Positions 8,621 to 16,816 of a stretch of 64,000 bases of DNA are shown here, piece after piece (position 1 is the stretch's first letter; each line of letters starts with the position of its first letter). The notes under the pieces are model-generated. The model saw only the letters and a program-made list of their open reading frames with translations. It was not told the DNA's origin and searched no databases. The DNA is taken from NCBI GenBank assembly GCA_902825775.1, contig CADECF010000004.1, positions 254,830-318,829 on the forward strand. Reading direction: 5' to 3'. The position numbers and the translations under genes were made by a program. The DNA is from an uncultured Lysobacteraceae bacterium (GTDB taxonomy: Bacteria > Pseudomonadota > Gammaproteobacteria > Xanthomonadales > Xanthomonadaceae).

Positions 8621-9682
8621 TCAAGCTGTTTCGCTCTCCAACGACGCCATATCGATCACGAACCGATAACGCACATCGTTCTTCAACAGCCGTTCGTAGG
8701 CCTGGTTGACACCCTGGATCGATACCATTTCCACGTCGCTGACGATGCCGTGTTCGGCGCAGAAATCCATCATCTCCTGGGTTTCGGCCATGCCGCCGAT
8801 CGCCGAACCGGAGATGCGTTTACGGCCGAACATCAGGTTGACGCCGCGCAATGCCGGTTCGAGTTCGGTCAGCGCGCCCACCAGCACCATGGTGGCGTCG
8901 CGCTTGAGCAGCGCGACGTAAGGATTGACGTCGTGGCCGACCGGGATGGTGTTGAGCAGGAAGTCGAAGCTACCCGCATGCGCGGCCATCGCATCCTTGT
9001 CGCGCGAGACCAGCACTTCGTCGGCGCCCAAGCGCACGGCGTCCTGTCCTTTTTCCGGCGTGGTGGTGATCATCACCACGCGCGCGCCCATCGCCTTGGC
9101 GAATTTCACGCCCATATGGCCCAGCCCGCCCAAACCGATCACGCCGACTTTCTGGCCGGGCCCCACTTGCCAATGGCGCAGCGGCGAATAGGTGGTGATG
9201 CCAGCGCACAGCAACGGTGCGACCGCTTTCAGGTCGAGCTTGGGCGAAACCTTCACCACGAAGCGCTCTTCGACGACGATGTGGTCGGAGTAGCCGCCGA
9301 AGGCCAGCTCCTCGCTGTTGCGCAATTTGCTGTTGTAGGTCCAGGTGGCGCCCTCGGCGCAATACTGTTCCAAGTCCGCATTGCAATTTTCGCAATGGCG
9401 GCAGGAATCGACCATGCAACCGACGCCAGCGAAATCGCCGACTTTGAACTTTTCCACCTGCGCGCCGACTTCGACGACGCGGCCGATGATCTCGTGACCG
9501 GGCACCATCGGGTATAGCGATCCGCCCCAATCGTCGCGGGCCTGGTGCAGGTCGGAATGGCAGATGCCGCTGTATAGGATTTCGACGCGCACATCGCTCG
9601 GGCCGGGATTGCGGCGTTCGAACGAGAAGGGAACGAGCGGCGAATGCGCATCGTGGGCGGCGTAACCTCGGGCAAGGGACAT
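8621..9682 (-). CDS. NAD(P)-dependent zinc alcohol dehydrogenase (YahK/cinnamyl-alcohol dehydrogenase type)
   Basis: 353 residues from ATG 9682; the frame stays open to 10414 but that extension runs through a divergent gene and a repeat. Catalytic zinc site: GICHSDLH and GHE; structural zinc site: four cysteines in CRHCENCNADLEQYC; nucleotide-binding GLGGLGHMGVKFAKAMG. These place it in the YahK/AdhC branch of medium-chain dehydrogenases, mostly NADPH-dependent aldehyde reductases with broad substrate range. Cytosolic. Divergent from the VOC gene at 9935 across a 252-base intergenic stretch. Confidence 0.94.
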   Translation of the reverse strand: MSLARGYAAHDAHSPLVPFSFERRNPGPSDVRVEILYSGICHSDLHQARDDWGGSLYPMVPGHEIIGRVVEVGAQVEKFKVGDFAGVGCMVDSCRHCENCNADLEQYCAEGATWTYNSKLRNSEELAFGGYSDHIVVEERFVVKVSPKLDLKAVAPLLCAGITTYSPLRHWQVGPGQKVGVIGLGGLGHMGVKFAKAMGARVVMITTTPEKGQDAVRLGADEVLVSRDKDAMAAHAGSFDFLLNTIPVGHDVNPYVALLKRDATMVLVGALTELEPALRGVNLMFGRKRISGSAIGGMAETQEMMDFCAEHGIVSDVEMVSIQGVNQAYERLLKNDVRYRFVIDMASLESETA

Positions 9683-9934
9683 GGGGCTTCCTCGTTCTGA
9701 CGGTAGAGCGCAACGATAGGCCATCCCGGCCGGACCCGATTGCCCAAAACTCCGCGCTTCTTGCACAAGAACATCGAAAATCGCGCGCCGGCGGCTTGCC
9801 GCTTCCGATCGCAGCCGGCATGCGTCTTGCGTGGATGCCGCCTCGCCGCACCGGCCCTCGTATGCAGGGCCTGGACGCGCCCTGCACACCTCTGCACGCA
9901 CAATCGACGCTCTTCCATCACCGGGAAACGACGC

Positions 9935-10330
9935 ATGGAAATCAAACGCGGCCGACTCATCGACCACCTGCATCTGCATGCGAGGGACCTGGATGCCAGC
10001 CGGCGTTTCTACGAGGCCGTGCTGGGCACGCTCGGCATCCCGCTGACGCCGGGCGATGGCTATTTTTTCGCCGATGAGTTGTGGGTGGATCGTGGCGAGC
10101 CGTCCACCCGCGTGCATTTCGCATTCCAGGCGCCCGACCGGGCGACGGTGGAACGTTTCCATCGCGACGGTCTCGGCGCGGGCGGCCGCGACAACGGCGC
10201 GCCCGGCGAACGCGAATACCATCCCGGCTACTACGCGGCTTTCCTGTTGGATCCGGACGGCAACAACGTCGAAGCGGTGCATCACGGACCGGCGAAACGG
10301 TCGGCCGATGCGGTGACCGTCACCTGGTGA
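9935..10330 (+). CDS. VOC family (glyoxalase/dioxygenase superfamily) protein
   Basis: 131 residues from ATG 9935 (MEIKRGRLIDHLHLHARDLD). Two beta-alpha-beta-beta-beta modules of the vicinal-oxygen-chelate fold are visible: IDHLHLHARDLDASRRFYEAVLG at the N-terminus with the metal-ligand His, and YYAAFLLDPDGNNVEAVHH at the C-terminus with Glu/His ligands. The pattern matches small lactoylglutathione-lyase-like proteins; reaction not known. Single gene. Confidence 0.9.
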   Translation: MEIKRGRLIDHLHLHARDLDASRRFYEAVLGTLGIPLTPGDGYFFADELWVDRGEPSTRVHFAFQAPDRATVERFHRDGLGAGGRDNGAPGEREYHPGYYAAFLLDPDGNNVEAVHHGPAKRSADAVTVTW

Positions 10331-10349
10331 TAGCGACCGCTCTTGCTTT

Positions 10350-10990
10350 GTAGAGCGGGGCTTGCCCCGCTGCTCTTGCTTCATGCCGTCATCCCAGCGA
10401 AAGCTGGGACCCATTTTGCTTTTGCCCGTCGCCCGTCATCCCGGCGCACGCCGGACTGCGGAGGCAGGATGCCGGAGCGAACATCTGCGCAGCAGATGGC
10501 CCGCAGGGCATGCCGCAGGAGCGGCATGTCATCCAGTCCCGACGTGGCCGGTGCGTGACGCAGCGACTCGCGCCATGGAAAAAAGCTTCCGGCTGCGCCG
10601 GGTCTCTTTCTTTGTTGGCCCACTGCGCGCGCCAGGAGCGCGCGCGAACGGCGAAACCGGCCCCGAAGGGGTGAGCGCCAGGGATGGCGCGAACCAAGAA
10701 AGTAACCACTGCGCCGCAGGAGCGGCGCGAACGGCGAAGCCGGCCCACAGGGCGCAGGGCAGGATGCCCGGAGTAAAGAAAGGGCCGAAGCTTAAGTGAT
10801 TCGTCGCGTCTGAAAGGCTGCAGGCGGCCTTAGCTTTCGTCGTGGTTGACCTTCTTACGCCGGTGTTAGATTTTGATTCGCCGCAGTTGAGTGACGTGGC
10901 TTTTGCGAATTTACCCTGAGGAGGCATTCGGGGGTCGCACCGATCGCGAGAACACGCAAGCAAAGAGCAGCGGAGCAAGCTCCGCTCTAC
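10350..10990. repeat. Composite dispersed repeat, copy B (inner module inverted relative to copy A)
   Basis: The stretch 10331-11155 carries no convincing gene. It opens with GTAG plus AGCGGGGC..GCCCCGCT (10350-10371) and closes with the inverted REP variant AGCGGAGC..GCTCCGCTCTAC (10968-10990). Between them are TCCCAGC..GCTGGGA near 10391, the CGACTCGCGCCATGG segment, and the hairpin arms CTTTCTTTGTTGGCCC and AAGAAAGTAACC separated by an extra ~90 bases. The 95-base shared block lies at about 10830-10925 in opposite orientation to copy A. Open frames here are repeat translations. Confidence 0.78.
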
Positions 10991-10994
10991 AAAG

Positions 10995-11059
10995 GTACGT
11001 GCGAATTCATTCGCACGCTCTTGATATGCCGAAAAGCGTGCGAATGAATTCGCACCTAG
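10995..11059. repeat. REP doublet of the GTGCGAA..TTCGCAC family
   Basis: Two near-identical palindromes (GTGCGAATTCATTCGCAC and GTGCGAATGAATTCGCAC) in opposite orientation, about 20 bases apart, just outside composite repeat B. The same family appears as a single copy at 3507-3528 with a GTAG head and as another doublet at 59728-59785. Confidence 0.82.
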
Positions 11060-11188
11060 GGAAAGCAAGAGCGGAAAGCTCCGCTGCGACAAAGGCGACC
11101 GGGGCAGGTTACATTTGGCGCCGCCCTGCCGGCCACGCCTGAGGAATCCGCCCGCTTGCTCGTCCGATTAGTCCGCGCGATAGGGCCG

Positions 11189-11602
11189 ATGTGGAAGCGG
11201 GTCGCCGTGTACGGAATCCTGCTGGCCGTGGTCGCGCTCGCGCTGCAATGGCTCGACTATCAGCGGCTGGCGCGGACGCGTTGGGAGGAGGTCTATGCCG
11301 TCGCCATCGCTCTGGCCTTCCTCGCGCTGGGCATCTTCGTGGGCGCGCGCGGGTTCGCCGGCGCGCGCAAAGCGGCCTTCGACGGCAATCCGCAGGCGCA
11401 GGCCGCACTGGGCATCAGCGCGCGCGAGCTGGCCGTGCTGCAGGAAATCGTCGCCGGCCGCTCCAACAAGGAGATCGGCGCGCGCCTGCACATCGCCCCC
11501 AGCACGGTGAAAACGCACGTGGCGCGGCTGTACGAAAAGCTGGGCGCCAAGCGCCGCACCGAGGCGGTCAACCGGGCCCGCGAGCTGGGTTTGGTGCCCT
11601 GA
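11189..11602 (+). CDS. Small membrane-anchored LuxR-type HTH regulator
   Basis: 137 residues from ATG 11189; a TTG at 11156 would add 11 residues. Two transmembrane helices occupy the N-terminus (about 4-22 and 36-55), followed by a LuxR/FixJ helix-turn-helix at about 72-132: ISARELAVLQEIVAGRSNKEIG, then PSTVKTHVARLYEKLGAKRRTEAV. There is no receiver or ligand-binding domain, so it may act as a constitutive or membrane-signal-controlled DNA-binding protein. It precedes the DUF4199-like membrane protein by 109 bases; the two may be co-transcribed and functionally linked. Confidence 0.85.
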   Translation: MWKRVAVYGILLAVVALALQWLDYQRLARTRWEEVYAVAIALAFLALGIFVGARGFAGARKAAFDGNPQAQAALGISARELAVLQEIVAGRSNKEIGARLHIAPSTVKTHVARLYEKLGAKRRTEAVNRARELGLVP

Positions 11603-11711
11603 TCCTTCCGTCCTCGGACCGATCGGGCCAAAATCATCCTTTCGGCCGATTGCCCGCCGCCGCGCGGACGCCGCCAATAGGGGCTCCGAAAAACTCGAGA
11701 AGGGGTGTCCC

Positions 11712-12251
11712 ATGCTGAAAAAGATCCTGTCCTACGGCGCAGCCTCCGGCCTGATCGTCGGCGGCGTGCTGTCTCTCATCATCGTGACGATGGGCGACCG
11801 CATGCAGCACGGCGCGACCGGCATGATGATCGGCTATCTGACCATGTTGGTCGGGCTGAGCCTCGTGTTCGTAGCGATCAAGCGGCACCGCGACGTCGAC
11901 CTGGGCGGCGTGATCCGCTTCTGGCCCGCATTCGGGCTGGGCCTGGGCGTGAGTTTCGTCGCCAGCCTGTTTTACGTCGCAGCCTGGGAAGCCACGCAGG
12001 CCATCACGCAAATGGATTTTGCCGGCACGTACAGCAAAGCGGTGATCGAGCGGCAGAAGGCGGCCGGCGTCAGCGGCGAAGCGCTGGCCAAGCTCGTGGC
12101 CGATATGGAGCAGTTCAAAACCGATTACGCCAACCCGGCCTACCGCCTGCCGATGACGTTTACCGAGATCTTCCCGGTCGGCGTGATCGTTTCGCTGATA
12201 TCGGCGGCACTGTTGCGCAACAGTCGGTTGTGGCCGGCGCGACGCGGCTGA
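11712..12251 (+). CDS. DUF4199-like membrane protein
   Basis: 179 residues, four predicted membrane helices (about 6-25, 36-56, 70-92 and 153-171), with a long polar loop between helices 3 and 4 (FAGTYSKAVIERQKAAGVSG and following). This layout, with an N-terminal G-x-x-x-G rich helix and the FPVGVIVSLISAALL last helix, fits the DUF4199 family, whose function is unknown. Inner membrane. Start ATG has GAGAAGG upstream. Lies downstream of the small LuxR-type regulator in the same direction. Confidence 0.78.
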   Translation: MLKKILSYGAASGLIVGGVLSLIIVTMGDRMQHGATGMMIGYLTMLVGLSLVFVAIKRHRDVDLGGVIRFWPAFGLGLGVSFVASLFYVAAWEATQAITQMDFAGTYSKAVIERQKAAGVSGEALAKLVADMEQFKTDYANPAYRLPMTFTEIFPVGVIVSLISAALLRNSRLWPARRG

Positions 12252-12471
12252 GACGGCCGACGGCAGTCCGGGTCGAAGCGGAGTCCGGCGAGCGCGAGCC
12301 GGGCCTCCGTCGCCGGCAGCTCAGGCCGCGTATGCGGTCAGGCCGTACCACGGTCGACGCGCGTGGCTAACCAATGCCAGTGGCGCGTCGGGGTCGGCGG
12401 GATCAGCCTGCCTGCGAACGGCCGCGTGCGCCTCACCCGCGGCCGTGCTCCGACTTCGCAAGGGAGAGCAT

Positions 12472-13101
12472 ATGACATACGTCGAGACGCTGGCCGCAAC
12501 GCTGGTCTGCGCCATCTCCGTCTCGTTCGCACCGGCTGCGCAGGCCGACAAGGTATTCGTGATATTGAAAGGCGAAGTGACCCACGTCATCGATCCGGAC
12601 GGTTATCTATCCGACAAGGTCCAACCGGGCGATCCATTCTTCGGCACGTATACTTATGAGTCGACGACACCGGACCCTCACCCTGATCCTTCATGGGGCG
12701 ACTACTGGCATGGCGCCCAGGGTTACGGCATCAGCTTCTCCGTCAACGCACTGCACTTCCGCACGGATCCCCTGAATACCGATTTCTATATCGGCATCGT
12801 CAACGATCTGCAGGGCCACGACCGCTACGAAATGGTGTCGCAGAAAACGTTGTTCGACATAGAGGTACCAGGCGGCAGCGAGGACGGCAACTACATCGGC
12901 TGGCACCTGACCGACTACAGCCAGCAAGCGCTCTCCAGCGACAAATTGCCCAACCAGGCACCGTATCTGCGCAACTGGAAGGACGGCAATGTCGTGAACA
13001 TCATCAGCAACATCAACGGCGACTCGTCCTTCCGGATCGTCGCAAAGGTCACTTCGGCCACCACCTGCCAGAACAAATCCTGCACCTGCCCGGCGCAATG
13101 A
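12472..13101 (+). CDS. Secreted protein of unknown function
   Basis: 209 residues from ATG 12472 (GGGAGAG upstream). Sec signal peptide at 1-24 (ending PAAQADK). The mature protein is hydrophilic and beta-rich with many aromatic and aspartate residues (TPDPHPDPSWGDYWHGAQGYG) and closes with a cysteine cluster, CQNKSCTCPAQ, likely a small disulfide-bonded tail. It resembles PEP-CTERM-type or lectin-like secreted proteins in composition but has no sorting signal. I do not recognise the family. Preceded by a 220-base gap with nothing evident. Confidence 0.7.
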   Translation: MTYVETLAATLVCAISVSFAPAAQADKVFVILKGEVTHVIDPDGYLSDKVQPGDPFFGTYTYESTTPDPHPDPSWGDYWHGAQGYGISFSVNALHFRTDPLNTDFYIGIVNDLQGHDRYEMVSQKTLFDIEVPGGSEDGNYIGWHLTDYSQQALSSDKLPNQAPYLRNWKDGNVVNIISNINGDSSFRIVAKVTSATTCQNKSCTCPAQ

Positions 13102-13139
13102 AGCTCTCGCGGGCCGGCTATCGCCGGCCTGCTACGCGG

Positions 13140-13412
13140 TCAAAGCGCACGCACCAGGCTGTGCACTTCTTCCACTTTGCGCTTGGGTCGGATCCCCGGC
13201 GGCAGGTTGGGCGCGACGTGTTCGGCGAAGAAGCGGTTGGCGTCGTCCTTGCTCTCCCACAACTCGATCACGCGCCAGCCTTCTTCCGAGGGGCGCGCGG
13301 AGTGCAGGATGAAACCCGGCGCCTTCTTTATGGCCTCGCCGAGCACGGCCATCATGCCGTCGTATTTTTCCTGCGTTTGGCCGGCCACTTCCGCCATCAC
13401 GATCACCGCCAT
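13140..13412 (-). CDS. ABM-like (antibiotic biosynthesis monooxygenase fold) small protein
   Basis: 90 residues from ATG 13412 (MAVIVMAEVAGQTQEKYDGMM). The pattern with a strand, a long helix, then GWRVIELWESKDDANRFFAEHV is that of dimeric alpha+beta barrel ABM-type proteins; many have no catalytic role. The extra 55 upstream codons of the frame are not credible. The gene is convergent with the secreted protein upstream and lies on the same strand as the FAS1 gene, separated from it by that gene's terminator. Confidence 0.8.
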   Translation of the reverse strand: MAVIVMAEVAGQTQEKYDGMMAVLGEAIKKAPGFILHSARPSEEGWRVIELWESKDDANRFFAEHVAPNLPPGIRPKRKVEEVHSLVRAL

Positions 13413-13578
13413 TGCGTTTCTCCGTACGGCCCGACGGATGCGCGGGCCCTGCCCGATCGAGCCTGCCCCCGCAAGCGCGCGGTTGCCAGCTACCGGTGTA
13501 CGTGGATGGCCCTGCCTTTCGTCAGCCACGGCCGGCCGCTCTGCCTTGGATCCGGCCAAGCCCGAGCCTCTAAGCAAA

Positions 13579-13610
13579 CAAAAAAGCGGCAGGGATTTCT
13601 CCCTGCCGCC
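13579..13610 (-). terminator. Rho-independent terminator of the FAS1 gene
   Basis: Read on the minus strand, GCGGCAGGG and CCCTGCCGC pair around a six-base loop and are followed by TTTTTTGTTT. It begins 24 bases after the FAS1 stop codon. One of the few textbook terminators in the window. Confidence 0.88.
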
Positions 13611-13633
13611 AGTTCATGTTTTTTGCGAAACGG

Positions 13634-14089
13634 TTACTGCTTGGTCGGCGCCGGCGCCGGCATGTTCACCTTGTCGATGCCATGGATCACGCCATTGCTG
13701 GAACCGATGTCGGCCGCAGTCACCTGCGCGCCATCGATCACGACCTTGTTATCGACCAGCTTGATGGGAGCGGCCTGGCCATTGACGGTCTTGGCCGATT
13801 CCCACTTGCCGATATCGGCCGAGCTCTTGCGGCCGGCGACGACGTGATAGTTCAGGATCGAAACCAACTCGCCCTTGTTCTCCGGCTTGAGCAGGTTGTC
13901 CAACTGGCCGGCCGGCAGCTTTTCGAATGCGGCGTCGGTCGGAGCGAAGATGGTGAACGGGCCCGGGCCGTTGAGGGTCTCGCTCAGGCCGGCGGTTTCG
14001 ACGGCCTTGGCGAAGGTCTTGAACGTGCCGTTGGCGACGGCCGTATCCATGAGGTTGGAGCCGGCCGGGGTATTGGCGGGAGTATTCAT
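13634..14089 (-). CDS. Fasciclin (FAS1) domain protein
   Basis: 151 residues from ATG 14089, with AAAAGG upstream; a TTG at 14110 would add seven residues. One FAS1 domain fills the protein: NLMDTAVANGTFKTFAKAVETAGL (H1 region), GPFTIFAPTDAAFEKLP, and the late VVIDGAQVTAADIGSSNGVIHGIDKVNMP (H2-like). No signal peptide is evident, which is unusual because most FAS1 proteins are exported for adhesion or matrix binding; several proteobacterial stand-alone FAS1 proteins are likewise leaderless. Followed by a strong terminator. Confidence 0.9.
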   Translation of the reverse strand: MNTPANTPAGSNLMDTAVANGTFKTFAKAVETAGLSETLNGPGPFTIFAPTDAAFEKLPAGQLDNLLKPENKGELVSILNYHVVAGRKSSADIGKWESAKTVNGQAAPIKLVDNKVVIDGAQVTAADIGSSNGVIHGIDKVNMPAPAPTKQ

Positions 14090-14437
14090 AAGTAGTGTTG
14101 CCTTTTTCAATGATTCGAACAGCAGACGAATCGAAAGCGGCCGAAGCCGTAGCTCCTGCCGATGGCAGGAGTGCGATGCTCAGTGCGGAGAAGGGAGGGC
14201 GGTGCGAGCGCGGCTGAGTGGCCGTTGCGACATTGCGTCGCTTAGCCATTGCAGGATGCGCCAAGCGTTGTTAGTTGGGTGTTATCCGAATCGCCTTTCG
14301 TCCGATAGTCGCGCTTACTAACGATTCAGCGCGCGTAATGATTGGCGTGGAATCGGTTCGCAAAGGACGACGACGCTCGAAAGCGTTCTTCTTACCCATC
14401 GAACACGTATTTTCCTACGGCTCTGCGCACGCTACTT

Positions 14438-14454
14438 ATAGGTAGACTACCTAT
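14438..14454. promoter_or_regulatory. Palindromic operator candidate upstream of the XRE gene
   Basis: ATAGGTAG-A-CTACCTAT is a perfect 8+8 palindrome about 40 bases before the XRE start; a repeated GTAGACT occurs inside it (14442-14448) and again at 14461-14467, 19 bases downstream. Such paired sites near the start of a small XRE gene suggest autoregulation. The rest of the gap 14090-14495 holds nothing else that I can interpret. Confidence 0.5.
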
Positions 14455-14495
14455 TGCTATGTAGACTCAATCACAAGTTCTCATATGTTAGTGGC

Positions 14496-14717
14496 ATGAC
14501 GATTCTGCTCATGCAGCGAATAGGGCGCGCGCTCAGGGACCGTCGAAAGAGCGCGGGTAGAAGTCAGGAAAGTTTCGCCGGACAGATCGGCATGCACCGG
14601 ACGTACTACAGCGCCATCGAGCGCGGCGAGAAAAATCTGCAAATCGATACCCTGCAACGCGTCTGCGACGGGCTGGGCGTGCAGATGTGGCAGATCATGA
14701 AGGACGCGGATCTTTGA
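14496..14717 (+). CDS. Small XRE-family HTH regulator, C-protein-like
   Basis: 73 residues from ATG 14496 (an upstream TTG at 14454 overlaps the palindrome and is less likely). Almost the whole protein is one Cro/C1 helix-turn-helix: IGRALRDRRKSAGRSQESFAGQIGMHRTYYSAIERGEKN, then the helix LQIDTLQRVCDGLGVQMWQI. The SQE..A...G-hRTY-S-IERG-N signature is the one shared with restriction-modification controller proteins and solitary phage-like repressors. No restriction or methylase gene is adjacent. A palindromic site lies just upstream. Confidence 0.85.
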   Translation: MTILLMQRIGRALRDRRKSAGRSQESFAGQIGMHRTYYSAIERGEKNLQIDTLQRVCDGLGVQMWQIMKDADL

Positions 14718-14726
14718 TCTTTTTTT

Positions 14727-14803
14727 GTGGGAGCGGCTTTAGCCGCGAGCTTTTTTGCTGGGTCGCAGCATCTGGAAAAGCTCGCGGCTAAAGCCGCTCC
14801 CAC
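14727..14803. repeat. REP doublet of the GTGGGAGCGGC family
   Basis: A 24-base arm (GTGGGAGCGGCT..AGCCGCGAGC) and its perfect reverse complement face each other 29 bases apart; each arm also contains its own small palindrome AGCGGCTTTAGCCGC-like. Located between the convergent XRE and MFS genes. The T-runs around the first arm (TTTTTTT before, TTTTTT after) may let it end transcription from the XRE side. The same family recurs at 16817-16981. Confidence 0.85.
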
Positions 14804-14819
14804 GAAATAAAGAGCTGAG

Positions 14820-16067
14820 CTACGCGGGTTGAGAAAGAGACGTCGCGCCGTCGTCGTTCCGCCGCCGCCGCGCCGACGGAAAGAACAGCGCGATCCCAGC
14901 CGCCGCCAGGCCGACGACCATCGATCCGAGGTACAGCCAGGTGTAGCTGCCGAAGCGATCGTACAGCCAGCCGCCCACCAGCGGCCCGAGCGCCATGCCC
15001 AGACCGGAGAGCAGTGTCGCCGCGCCCAGCACGGTGCCCAAGATCCGCGGCGAGAACGCTTCGCGCGCGAGCGAGGCGTACAACGGCATCGTGCCGCCGT
15101 ATGCCATGCCGAACACGATCGCCACCGCGTAGAACCCATCGAGCTCGCTCACCCGCAGATAAGCGGCCGCCGCGAACGCCTGCACCAGCAACCCCGCCAC
15201 CAGGACGCGCTTGGCGCCGAGCTTGTCGGCCAGTACGCCGAACAGCAATCGGCCGCCCAATCCGGCCGCGCCTTCCATGCTGTAGATGGTCACCGCCGCA
15301 GTCACGGTCAGCCCGCAACCCACGGCGTAGCTCACGGTGTGGAAGATCGGCCCCGAGTGCGCCGCGCAACAGGCGAAATAGGCCAGGCCCAGCACGATGA
15401 AGGGTTTGGATCGCAATGCCCGTCCTGCGTTCATCTGCTGCGTGCCGGCGATGTCGTTCGGACCGGCGGTTGCGGCGCCCGGCGTCGCACGCACGAACCA
15501 CACGGCCGGCAACGTCAGCGCCCAGGACAGCACGCCGACGATCAATAGCGTCTCGCGCCAGTCGTACTGGCCGATCAGCCACGCGACCAGCGGCGAGAGC
15601 GTCATCGGCGCCACGCCCACGCCTGCGGACACCAACGATATCGCCAAGTTGCGGCGCCGCTCGAACGAGGCGGCCGTCGCCGCGATCACCGGCGCGAAGA
15701 AGCTGGCTACCGCCGCGCCCAGCAGCACGCCGTAGCTGAGTTGGAACTGCAACAGGCTGCCGGCGCGGCTGGCGAGTACGCAGGCCAGGCCCAGCAGTAT
15801 CGAACCGGCCAGCACCACCACGCGAGGGCCGTAGCGATCGCTCAGCATGCCCCAACCGAAGCCGGCGAAGCCCATGCTGAGGAAGGCCAGCGTCATCGCA
15901 CTGGAAAGCCCTGCGCGCGACCAGCCGGTGGCGGCGCTCATCGGCGTCAACAGCACCGCCAACGCGAACACGGCGCCGACGGCGACGCAGCCCATCAGCG
16001 CGCCGGCCGCGACCAGAGTCCAATTGCGATCCAAGCCGGGTGAAGACGTTTTCGAGGCGTGATTCAT
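14820..16067 (-). CDS. MFS transporter (oxalate/formate antiporter or monocarboxylate-type)
   Basis: 415 residues, twelve hydrophobic segments. MFS signatures: between helices 2 and 3 GWGMLSDRYGPR, and the equivalent loop in the second half LLFGVLADKLGAKR. The overall pattern resembles the OFA/monocarboxylate branch, which moves small organic acids across the inner membrane; the substrate is not deducible. The arginine-rich C-terminus (SARRRRNDDG) is cytosolic. Divergent from the SRPBCC gene; the operator pair at 16187-16244 could act on both promoters. Confidence 0.9.
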   Translation of the reverse strand: MNHASKTSSPGLDRNWTLVAAGALMGCVAVGAVFALAVLLTPMSAATGWSRAGLSSAMTLAFLSMGFAGFGWGMLSDRYGPRVVVLAGSILLGLACVLASRAGSLLQFQLSYGVLLGAAVASFFAPVIAATAASFERRRNLAISLVSAGVGVAPMTLSPLVAWLIGQYDWRETLLIVGVLSWALTLPAVWFVRATPGAATAGPNDIAGTQQMNAGRALRSKPFIVLGLAYFACCAAHSGPIFHTVSYAVGCGLTVTAAVTIYSMEGAAGLGGRLLFGVLADKLGAKRVLVAGLLVQAFAAAAYLRVSELDGFYAVAIVFGMAYGGTMPLYASLAREAFSPRILGTVLGAATLLSGLGMALGPLVGGWLYDRFGSYTWLYLGSMVVGLAAAGIALFFPSARRRRNDDGATSLSQPA

Positions 16068-16186
16068 CGATGCGTTCCGCAGGGCTGCTGTCTATACGTC
16101 GAACCCGCGTGCCGGAAATCGACACCCTGCCCCGGTGAATCGGGTCCATGTAAGCGCCAATTCAGCATCGTTGGTCCCAACCGATA

Positions 16187-16244
16187 TTCAACCAGAAAGT
16201 TGACTTTAGCGGAGCCCGCACCTATATTCAACCATGTGGTTGAA
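16187..16244. promoter_or_regulatory. Twin TTCAACCA-type operator in the MFS/SRPBCC divergent region
   Basis: TTCAACCA-TG-TGGTTGAA (16227-16244) is a perfect palindrome. An imperfect copy, TTCAACCA-gaa-AGTTGACT, lies at 16187-16205, exactly 40 bases earlier. Both are preceded by ATA, giving AT-rich flanks. In other genomes SRPBCC/AHSA1 genes are often controlled by an ArsR-family repressor binding sites of this sort; no such regulator is encoded next to this gene, so it would act in trans. Confidence 0.55.
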
Positions 16245-16306
16245 CTAGATTCTTCCGCATGCGTCGCCCCGCGCCGAGCCGCGCATCACACGAAAAGGAG
16301 ACACCC

Positions 16307-16753
16307 ATGGTCGATATCCTGCATAAGGTCGGCATCAAGTCGTCCGGAAAAAACGAGGTCTACAACGCCATCGCCACGCCCGCGGGCCTGGCCGCATGGT
16401 GGACGGACGAAGTGAAAGGCGATGGCGAAGCCGGCGGCGCCCTGCACTTCCAGTTCGGCGAACGCGGCTTCTTCGACATGAAAGTACTCGAAGCCGATCC
16501 CGGCAAACGCGTGCTATGGCAGGTAACCGATGGGCCGCAGGAATGGATCGGCACCAAAATAATCTGGGACCTGAGGCAAGGAGACGGCCATACCGTGGTC
16601 CTGTTCAAGCACGAAGGCTGGCGCGAACCGGTGGAGTTCATGCACCACTGCAGCACCAAATGGGCCGTTTTCCTGCTGAGCCTGAAAGCGCTGCTGGAAA
16701 CCGGTAAAGGTTCGCCGTATCCGGACGATGTCAAGGTCGACGAGTGGAATTGA
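16307..16753 (+). CDS. SRPBCC (AHSA1-type) domain protein
   Basis: 148 residues from ATG 16307, with AAAAGGAG eight bases before. AHSA1/START-like fold pattern: VGIKSSGKNEVYNAIATPAGLAAWWTDE at the N-terminus, then strand-rich core and FMHHCSTKWAVFLLSLKALLETGKG as the long C-terminal helix that closes the cavity. Bacterial members bind hydrophobic ligands or have no known role and usually accompany ArsR regulators. Cytosolic. A duplicated palindromic operator lies 63-120 bases upstream. Confidence 0.9.
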   Translation: MVDILHKVGIKSSGKNEVYNAIATPAGLAAWWTDEVKGDGEAGGALHFQFGERGFFDMKVLEADPGKRVLWQVTDGPQEWIGTKIIWDLRQGDGHTVVLFKHEGWREPVEFMHHCSTKWAVFLLSLKALLETGKGSPYPDDVKVDEWN

Positions 16754-16816
16754 AACCGTAGCTCGGGCGGGACCGCAGGCAGTTTCTGCGGAGCGGCTTC
16801 CGTGTGAGCGGCTTTT

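Noticed and set aside
8621-10414. 597-residue reading frame containing the alcohol dehydrogenase
   Set aside because: The extra N-terminal ~240 residues run antisense through the VOC gene and a repeat; the dehydrogenase starts at 9682 with normal family length.
13579-13610. REP element downstream of the FAS1 gene
   Set aside because: A simple stem-loop with a T-run and no GTAG head; interpreted as an ordinary terminator.
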